NCBI RefSeq assembly: GCF_019264345.1
Contig: NZ_JAHVAO010000001.1
Coordinates: forward strand, 682,001-746,000
Length of the DNA: 64,000 nt
Reading direction: 5' to 3'
DNA from: Marinobacter arenosus
GTDB lineage: Bacteria; Pseudomonadota; Gammaproteobacteria; Pseudomonadales; Oleiphilaceae
Both the position numbers and the translations under genes were made by a program. Below, piece after piece: positions 57,976 through 64,000 of the stretch. Below the pieces are notes generated by a model. The model was given only the letters and a program-made list of their open reading frames with translations. It was not told the DNA's origin and did not search any database. Numbering within the stretch: position 1 is the first letter of the stretch; every line of letters begins with the position of its first letter.

Positions 57976-60372
57976 TCACGGTATTCTACATCGGGCCCGG
58001 GCCTGATCCGGAGCGCCTATCCAGAATGGCACATTGTGTCGCTTTTCTTTAACCGTCAGATGGTTATTGGAAATCGCCAGAATCAATCTGCCGGAACAGG
58101 CGGTGCTGAGGGATTGCCCTCCAAGACTCCGATAACGGGCTGTCACAGTCGGATGGGGATGTCCGAAGCGATGGCGATACCCGGCTGAATAAACCACCAC
58201 ATCAGGCTTCAGTGTTTCCACCCAGGTCAACGACGACGACGTCTTACTGCCATGATGCGGTGCCAGCACGACCCGGGTCTTGTCGTTGATCGCCCACGGA
58301 GTGCCGTCTCGAAAAGCAAGGTACCGGGCTTCCACATCCGCACTGATATCCCCCGGTAGCAGCCATTCTGTCCCCGACGCCCCGTGCCGGATGCTCATCA
58401 CGCAGGATGCATCGTTGCCTTCACGAGCACCCGGCGCCTGCCAGTATTCGACGTCAAGGCTGCCTAACCGCTCACCTCGACTCAAACAGGGAACAATTGG
58501 GAACCGGGCCGAGCCTCCCAACTTCTCCCAGACCTCGGACACTTCACCAGTCACCAGTTGCCCGATCTCCAGGGAATCTGCCAGCAGAGCCAATCCACCG
58601 GCGTGATCGCTGTCCGCATGACTGACCACCAGGGTGTCAATGCGGCGAACACCCAGGGCCTTCAGGTTGGGCAAAAGCGTCGACTCTACCGACGAGAACA
58701 CGCCCGGGACCGCCGGCCCGGTATCGTAGAGGAGCACCCGGTCCTTTGTTCGCACCAGCACCGATAAACCCTGGCCCACGTCCCAGATCCGAAGCTCCGG
58801 TTCAGCCACCGGTCGGTTTGCTAACGGAGCCTGCATCAGCGAGAGCCCCAGCCACGAGAGGATGGCCACGCCCCCAAGCACTCGACAGGCAGTCATTGGT
58901 GCGCGCAGCAGGACCAGCGCCAGAAGCGACAACAGGATGATCTCCAGCGCCCCGGCGTCGGGCTGAGGGGACGGGAGCTTCGCAAGGAAAGAAAGGAGGC
59001 CCCATAGAGCGCCCAGTACCGCGTCGAAAGCGCTGGTTACAAACCCGGACACGGCGGGCACCATTGCCGTCAGCAACCCGCCAAACACCAGCACCGGCAT
59101 GGCCATAACCGAGACCAGCGGAATGGCGACCAGGTTTGCCAGCCCACCTACCAGCGGCTGATCCTGCCCGAAGACGTTAAGTACGGGCCAAAGCCCCGCG
59201 AACACCGCGCATTGTGCGACCAGCAGCGTCCAGAACCATCCGGACACACCAAGAGAGTTCGCAAAGGCACAGATCAGCACAGCAACCGCACCGAACGATA
59301 GCCAGAATCCCTGGTCCAGAGGCGCAAACGGGTCCAGCAACAGGATCGTCGCCAATGCCAGGATCAGCGCATGCCAGGCGGCCCCCTCGCGCGCAAACAA
59401 CGCGGCCCAGCCACCGACCACCACCATCACGAGCGCCCGGCGGGTCGGGACAGTGAAGCCGGCCGCCAGGGCATAGACCAGGCAACACACCATCACAGCC
59501 GCAAACAGGAGTCGACGACGAGCCAGTTCACCCAAGCACCCGATCGGAACCACCAGCATCACGTGCCTGACCACGAGGCCCGCACCCAGAGCTACCAGTC
59601 CGAGATGGAGCCCTGAGATGGCAACCAGGTGCACTGTCCCCGTGGCCTGGAGGACCTGCCAGTGGTCATCGGTCATATGCCCCCGATAGCCCACCAACAA
59701 CGAGGCGATCAACGGCAGGTGCTCGGCGGTGGAAAACTCGCTTGCAACCCAACTGGCGAGTCCGGCGTGGACCTCGCTGTAACGACAATGGAGACCACAA
59801 TAGACGGTGCCGGCAGGTTCGGCGGCCCGGACGGTCCCTGTGGCTCGATAGCCCTTCCGAAACAGCCAGTCCTCGTAGCGAAACCCTTGGTCATTCAGGG
59901 TTCCGTGAGGCCGCTTCAGGACCACGTTCAGGCGGAGCCGATGGGCGGGAAGTCCCGAGGCGTCCGCCCCATACCAGGCCAGCCGAAGCTTTCGGGGCAT
60001 CGGAGATGCTTCTGCCATGTGCCGCGGGAGGTCATGCCAGCGGGTGACACAGAAACTGAAGCGCAGACTACGAAAGCTGCCGGGCGCCGGGACGTCGCAA
60101 ACGTATCCGGACACGGACACGATCTCGCCCTCGACCGTCGCCGGCAGTTGCTCGCTCAAACGCGCGCTGGCGTGCCAGGCAGCCCAGCCTGCGCCAGCAC
60201 TCAACGCCATGAACACAAACGCGACTTTCCGGAAGAATCGGGGGCGGGACGGTAAAGCAATGCAAAAAGACGTGATAAAGCTCGCCACGAACCACTCCGG
60301 TGGTGGCAAGATCGACAACCGATACAGTAAGATAACGCCGCAAGAGAAGGCGAAAACGCCCACAACTGCCAA
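57976..60372 (-). CDS. comEC: DNA internalization protein ComEC/Rec2
   Basis: About 798 residues, a channel for single-stranded DNA in natural transformation. It has an N-terminal DUF4131-type region, a Competence domain with many membrane helices (about 230-520, HLVAISGLHLGLVALGAG), and a C-terminal metallo-beta-lactamase domain (VVSHADSDHAGGLALL). The start is uncertain: TTG 60372 has AAGGG upstream, whereas the TTG at 60420 has AAGGA directly touching it. The gene is intact. Confidence 0.9.
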   Translation of the reverse strand: MAVVGVFAFSCGVILLYRLSILPPPEWFVASFITSFCIALPSRPRFFRKVAFVFMALSAGAGWAAWHASARLSEQLPATVEGEIVSVSGYVCDVPAPGSFRSLRFSFCVTRWHDLPRHMAEASPMPRKLRLAWYGADASGLPAHRLRLNVVLKRPHGTLNDQGFRYEDWLFRKGYRATGTVRAAEPAGTVYCGLHCRYSEVHAGLASWVASEFSTAEHLPLIASLLVGYRGHMTDDHWQVLQATGTVHLVAISGLHLGLVALGAGLVVRHVMLVVPIGCLGELARRRLLFAAVMVCCLVYALAAGFTVPTRRALVMVVVGGWAALFAREGAAWHALILALATILLLDPFAPLDQGFWLSFGAVAVLICAFANSLGVSGWFWTLLVAQCAVFAGLWPVLNVFGQDQPLVGGLANLVAIPLVSVMAMPVLVFGGLLTAMVPAVSGFVTSAFDAVLGALWGLLSFLAKLPSPQPDAGALEIILLSLLALVLLRAPMTACRVLGGVAILSWLGLSLMQAPLANRPVAEPELRIWDVGQGLSVLVRTKDRVLLYDTGPAVPGVFSSVESTLLPNLKALGVRRIDTLVVSHADSDHAGGLALLADSLEIGQLVTGEVSEVWEKLGGSARFPIVPCLSRGERLGSLDVEYWQAPGAREGNDASCVMSIRHGASGTEWLLPGDISADVEARYLAFRDGTPWAINDKTRVVLAPHHGSKTSSSLTWVETLKPDVVVYSAGYRHRFGHPHPTVTARYRSLGGQSLSTACSGRLILAISNNHLTVKEKRHNVPFWIGAPDQARARCRIP

Positions 60373-60501
60373 ACCGCGCCCTTGGAGGGAGCGGCCTTGA
60401 ATGTTTGAAATTCCGGACAATCCTTGTCCTCCCGGTTTGAGACATCACCGGCGGCATCCTTGCTACCGGTTTTTACACTCTTTCAACAGGCAGAGCTTCC
60501 A

Positions 60502-61047
60502 ATGCCAAAGAAGTTCATGAAACGCTATCTGCCAACACCAGAGAAGGTGCAAGCGATGAAGTCGCTGCGCTTTCTTGGCGATATCCTTCATGAACCCAAC
60601 CTGTGGCATATCAATCGACACAGTGTCGCCCGGGCGTTTCTCGTTGGCATCTGGTTCTGTTTCATTCCCATGCCTTTTCAGATGCTTGGCGCCGCCCTCT
60701 TTGCAATCTGGTTCAATGCCAATCTGCCTCTGTCCGTCGTGCTCGTGTGGATCAGCAATCCGGTGACCATGCCACCGATCTTTTATTTCAATTACAAAAT
60801 CGGCGCCTGGATTCTGAACCGACCGGTCCTGAACTTCGAGTTCGAGCTGTCCTGGGCCTGGATCAGCGAGCGTTTGCTGGATATCGGCATTCCGCTGTAC
60901 CTCGGGTCGCTGATCATCGCCACTCTTACGGCTTGCCTGGCATACCTGGTCATCCAGTTTCTCTGGCGTCGAAAAATACGCTCTGACTGGCAGATACGAC
61001 GCCTGGAACGAAACAGGCGTCGGGGACCCGCGGATCAGCCTTCCTGA
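60502..61047 (+). CDS. DUF2062-domain membrane protein
   Basis: A 181-residue inner-membrane protein with the DUF2062 core: RHSVARAFLVGIWFCFIPMPFQM, then WISNPVTMPPIFYFNYKIGAW, and hydrophobic segments near the C terminus. The function is unknown. It lies beside comEC and lol genes in Pseudomonas-like genomes. ATG 60502 has GGCAGAG upstream. It overlaps the opposing lolD stop by 13 bases. Confidence 0.87.
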   Translation: MPKKFMKRYLPTPEKVQAMKSLRFLGDILHEPNLWHINRHSVARAFLVGIWFCFIPMPFQMLGAALFAIWFNANLPLSVVLVWISNPVTMPPIFYFNYKIGAWILNRPVLNFEFELSWAWISERLLDIGIPLYLGSLIIATLTACLAYLVIQFLWRRKIRSDWQIRRLERNRRRGPADQPS

Positions 61048-61745
61048 ATCAGTCGCCCCTGCTCAAGTCGCAAGACCCGGCCCAGGCTGCGGGCCATCCT
61101 CATGTCGTGAGTCACCATGACAAAGGCAATACCCAACTGATCGCGAAGTGATTCGATCAGCTTCTGTACACCTTCCCCGGTATGTTCGTCCAGGTTCCCG
61201 GTCGGCTCATCCATCAGTACGCATTGCGGCTCATTGACCAGCGCCCGGGCAATGGCAACGCGTTGCCGTTCACCCCCGGACAGCTCGCCCGGTTTGTGGG
61301 CCAGTCGCTCTGCCAACCCGACCCTGGCCAGCAAATCTTTTGCCTTTTCCCTCGCCGCCTTGACCGCCATGCCGCCAAGGGCGCAGGGCATCATGACGTT
61401 CTCAAGCGCGGAGAATTCCGGCAATAAATGGTGGAACTGGTATACGAAGCCCAGGTGGCGATTCCGAAACCGGGCCCTACCTGATTCGGAGAGCCGGTGA
61501 ATGTCTTCGCCACAAATCGAAATCTGCCCGGACGAGGGGCGGTCCAGCCCCCCCAGCAGGTTCAGCAGGGTCGTCTTTCCAGCACCGCTACTGCCCACTA
61601 TGGCAACCGTCTCGCCCGCGTCCACCACCAGAGAAATATCAGAAAAGATGGTCAGCTTTTCCGGCCCCTCGGTGTAGGTCCGAGTGATCTGCCGGCAATC
61701 AATCACAGGCCCGGATTGCTGCGGGATTGTATTTTCCTTACTCAT
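61035..61745 (-). CDS. lolD: Lipoprotein-releasing ABC transporter ATPase LolD
   Basis: A 236-residue ATPase with Walker A VGSSGAGKTTLLNLLGGLD, signature LSGGERQRVAIARAL and Walker B CVLMDEPTGNLD. It powers release of lipoproteins from the inner membrane to LolA. It overlaps lolC by 8 bases and is coupled to it. Confidence 0.96.
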   Translation of the reverse strand: MSKENTIPQQSGPVIDCRQITRTYTEGPEKLTIFSDISLVVDAGETVAIVGSSGAGKTTLLNLLGGLDRPSSGQISICGEDIHRLSESGRARFRNRHLGFVYQFHHLLPEFSALENVMMPCALGGMAVKAAREKAKDLLARVGLAERLAHKPGELSGGERQRVAIARALVNEPQCVLMDEPTGNLDEHTGEGVQKLIESLRDQLGIAFVMVTHDMRMARSLGRVLRLEQGRLIQEG

Positions 61746-62979
61746 ACCTCAACGCCTCCGCCGGATCGACTCTGGATGCTCGCCACGCGGGATAAACAGT
61801 CGCCAGCAGGCTCATGGCAAGGCCGGCTCCACTGATGATGTAGACATCCTGCCACTGCAACTGGGAGGGCAGATAACTGATAAAGTACACGTCGGCGCTC
61901 AGGAACTGATGTCCGAGTGCCCCTTCCAGCCAGGAAATAAAAGCACTGATGTTGAGTGCGCCAACCACGCCCAGCGTTGTTCCGATCAACGTTCCGAAGA
62001 CGCCGATCACCGCACCCTGAACGATGAAAATACGCATGATTCGGCCCGGCGTGGCTCCCATGGTGCGCAAAATTGCGATATCGGCAGTCTTGTCAGTCAC
62101 CACCATGACCAGGGTGGAGACGATGTTGAAGGCCGCCACGGCGACAATGAACATCAACAGCAGGCCAATCATGGTCTTTTCCATCCGGATGGCCTGGAAC
62201 AGGTTGCCGTGAGTTCGCGTCCAGTCAGAGATGTAATAACGCCCCTCCAGCATTCGCGCCGCCTGCTCTGCCACCCTGGGAGCGGCAAACAGGTCGTCCA
62301 CCAGCAGCCTCACTCCGAGGGCCTTGCCCCCTGTACGCATCAGCTTGGAGGCATCGTCCATGTGAACGAGCGTGTAGTTGCCATCCAGTTCGGCGCCCAC
62401 ACTGAAAATGCCTTTGACGGTGAATCGCTTGAGCCTCGGCAACACGCCTGCCGGCGTCACCGAGGCCTCCGGCAGGACCACGGTTACCTTGTCTCCCAGC
62501 TCAAGCCGGAGACTGGCCGCCATCAGGCGGCCGATAATGATGCCGAATTCACCTGACCGGAGATTGTCCAGGCTGCCTTCGATCATGTGTTTCTCAATGA
62601 TCGAAACCGTCTTCTCCTCCTCAGGCAATACGCCATTGAGCATGACACCACGAACATTGCCACCGCCGGTGACCATGCCCTGCCCCTGAATAAACGGGGC
62701 GGCAGCCAGGACACGGGGATGCTCCTGAACCTGCCGATCGACCGATTCCCAGTCCTGGAGGGGGCCGGAGCCCTCAATGACTGCGTGGGGCACCATACCG
62801 AGGATCCGCTGTTTGAGTTCCCGATCGAATCCGTTCATGACCGAAAGCACGATGATCAACACCGCGACACCCAGCATCAGGCCGATCATGGAAGTTAGTG
62901 ATATAAAGGAGATAAAGTGGTTACGACGTTTGGCTGCGGTGTACCGCAAGCCGATGTAGAACGATAAGGGTCTGAACAT
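61738..62979 (-). CDS. Lipoprotein-releasing ABC transporter permease LolC/E (LolF-like)
   Basis: A 413-residue inner-membrane permease with the N-terminal FYIGLRYTAAKRRNHFISFISL and a first membrane segment. A large periplasmic MacB-like domain follows (about 50-260), then three C-terminal membrane helices with the coupling text ILRTMGATPGRIMRIFIVQG. Only one permease gene sits with lolD here; no second lolC/lolE is present before the PilZ gene. This matches either a LolF-type system or a separate locus. ATG 62979 is chosen over the longer frame, which overlaps the PilZ gene. Confidence 0.9.
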   Translation of the reverse strand: MFRPLSFYIGLRYTAAKRRNHFISFISLTSMIGLMLGVAVLIIVLSVMNGFDRELKQRILGMVPHAVIEGSGPLQDWESVDRQVQEHPRVLAAAPFIQGQGMVTGGGNVRGVMLNGVLPEEEKTVSIIEKHMIEGSLDNLRSGEFGIIIGRLMAASLRLELGDKVTVVLPEASVTPAGVLPRLKRFTVKGIFSVGAELDGNYTLVHMDDASKLMRTGGKALGVRLLVDDLFAAPRVAEQAARMLEGRYYISDWTRTHGNLFQAIRMEKTMIGLLLMFIVAVAAFNIVSTLVMVVTDKTADIAILRTMGATPGRIMRIFIVQGAVIGVFGTLIGTTLGVVGALNISAFISWLEGALGHQFLSADVYFISYLPSQLQWQDVYIISGAGLAMSLLATVYPAWRASRVDPAEALRYE

Positions 62980-63100
62980 GGGGAGGTGCCTGTCGCTACC
63001 TTCAGGTCTGTCGTGGTCTGGTCTTCCCAACCGTCTGCCAGCGACGGAGGAAACTGCTAAACTGTTCTCTAATAATGGAAAATTCAATTTCGGAGCCAGG

Positions 63101-63688
63101 ATGCCGTCACACAACACACCCAGCGGACCGGTCGAGTATACCCCCGAACGTCGGGATTTCTTCCGTATCGAAGATCGAATCGGCCTGGAAATCCGGAGGC
63201 TTCCACCAAACGCGCCCTTCGAGGAAGACGCCTTTGATGGCGACCACCTTGAAAGTCTGAAAGCCGAGTTCCGGCGACTGGATCAGGACGTAAGAGCCCA
63301 GCTTGCCAGCCTCGCTGAACGAGACCGCCTTCTGACAGGATTAATCAAGTCCCTGAATGGCAAGCTGGACACGCTTGCGCGCATTATGGCCTTTGAGCAA
63401 AATCCGTTGCAACCGGAAGACTGGCAAGAGGTGACCTTGAGTGAAGGCGGCCTGGCATTTTCAAGCCATGCCCCGCTCTGGGCGGTTGGTGATCGCCTGG
63501 CCATTCGCATGACGCTGCCGCCTGAGCTTTTCCAGCCGCAGGCCATCGCCACGGTCATTGACGTGCAAACCGAGAACGCAGGTGGCGCAAGGGTCCATAC
63601 CGAGTTTGAACAAATTCAGGACAGCGACCGTCAACAGATTGCACGACATGTGATGCGCTGGCAGATTCGGCAGCGTCAAAAAGAGTAA
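63101..63688 (+). CDS. PilZ-type protein with a long helical insertion (tPilZ-like)
   Basis: A 195-residue protein. R18-x3-R22 in RRDFFR is the N-terminal c-di-GMP arm of a PilZ domain. The second motif is T112-L-S-E-G-G (normally D/N-x-S-x-x-G) with the first residue changed. Between them lie about 90 residues including a strong helical segment with heptads (about 48-96), far longer than in a simple PilZ domain. This matches the tetrameric PilZ subtype from Xanthomonas-type proteins. Binding of c-di-GMP is unsure. ATG 63101 has GGAG upstream. It is divergent to lolC. Confidence 0.72.
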   Translation: MPSHNTPSGPVEYTPERRDFFRIEDRIGLEIRRLPPNAPFEEDAFDGDHLESLKAEFRRLDQDVRAQLASLAERDRLLTGLIKSLNGKLDTLARIMAFEQNPLQPEDWQEVTLSEGGLAFSSHAPLWAVGDRLAIRMTLPPELFQPQAIATVIDVQTENAGGARVHTEFEQIQDSDRQQIARHVMRWQIRQRQKE

Positions 63689-63796
63689 GCTTCGGAAAAA
63701 CAGGTGACTTTTGCCTGTCCTTTTAAGATATTACGCTTTATCCATGTCCTTCCGAGCGAACCCCGGGAGGAACCAGGCATTAATGGAGATAACACA

Positions 63797-64000
63797 ATGA
63801 GAAAAAACAGAATAACACTCGGAACCCTGGCGCTGGCGGCAACGCTCACCCTCGCACCGGCGAGCGGCCTGTGGGCCGAGCAGCTCAGCATTCCGGTGGG
63901 TTCGCAGGCTGATCGCGAACTGGTCAGCACACCCGCAACCGGAATGAGCCAGGAGTCCGTTCGCGCCACCTGGGGCGAACCGCTGGAGGTCATGGGCCCT
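63797..64000 (+). CDS. Secreted protein, N-terminal part only (cut by window edge)
   Basis: 68 codons are visible from ATG 63797 with GGAG about 10 bases upstream. The first 27 residues form a signal peptide (basic N terminus, Leu/Ala core, cut after LWA). The end of the visible part, MSQESVRATWGEPLEVMGP, is like the start of SmpA/BamE-type or similar small periplasmic repeats. No further call is possible without the rest. Confidence 0.6.
   Translation, partial: MRKNRITLGTLALAATLTLAPASGLWAEQLSIPVGSQADRELVSTPATGMSQESVRATWGEPLEVMGP

Noticed and set aside
63676-63993. Minus-strand frame of 105 codons at the right edge
   Set aside because: It is antisense to a plus-strand gene with a good signal peptide and ribosome site.

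Overview
The window reads as a chromosomal segment of a marine gammaproteobacterium close to Marinobacter. The basis is gene content and order: the galU, bamC/dapA, nadA/bepA, tol-pal, ruvABC, guaBA and msbA/lpxK/comEC/lol blocks follow a layout typical of Pseudomonas-like bacteria. Genus is inferred from remembered family resemblance, not from a search. Coding density is high. I see no rRNA, insertion sequence, prophage or CRISPR array.

Layout. 1-1.8 kb: the start of an outer-membrane barrel gene running off the left edge, then galU. 1.8-9.0 kb: the most unusual part, a compact set with a local HTH regulator, a stand-alone RibD-type reductase, a membrane protein of the lysylphosphatidylglycerol-synthase TM family, a glycosyltransferase-methyltransferase fusion, a PTPS/QueD-like protein with a degraded active site, a dehydrogenase lacking the usual zinc motif, a CDP-alcohol phosphotransferase and a YceI protein. 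9.1-15.4 kb: secreted lipase pair, EamA transporter, tRNA-Val, a cupin/JmjC-like protein, an RluA-type pseudouridine synthase and a GNAT protein. 15.5-24.6 kb: nucleotide-sugar epimerase, outer-membrane barrel, purC, bamC, dapA, peroxiredoxin, AI-2E permease, TusA-like protein, bepA, nadA. 24.8-35.6 kb: two identical tRNA-Lys genes, then (minus strand) yebC-ruvC-ruvA-ruvB-ybgC-tolQRAB-pal-cpoB, preceded by aspS. 35.8-47.1 kb: fabR, a possible small RNA, HIT protein, ugd, galE, tadA, guaA, guaB, xseA, prpE, cold-shock gene. 47.2-51.5 kb: leuA with a divergent Lrp-type regulator, proS. 51.5-64 kb: envelope genes murB, LMW phosphatase, kdsB, Trm112-like, lpxK, msbA, exbD, exbB, comEC, then a DUF2062 protein, lolD with a single lolC/E permease, a PilZ-type protein, and the start of a secreted protein at the right edge.

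How they work together. Much of the window builds or maintains the Gram-negative envelope: BamC and BepA for outer-membrane proteins, Tol-Pal for constriction and integrity, MurB for peptidoglycan, KdsB/LpxK/MsbA for lipopolysaccharide, Lol for lipoproteins. galU, ugd, galE and the UDP-glucuronate epimerase supply UDP-sugars for surface polysaccharides. The 1.8-9.0 kb cluster is the best candidate for an undescribed pathway. It combines reductase, PTPS-fold, dehydrogenase, glycosyl and methyl transfer with a CDP-alcohol phosphotransferase and a membrane protein, which suggests a modified pterin- or pyrimidine-derived product or a lipid conjugate. That product assignment is inference only.
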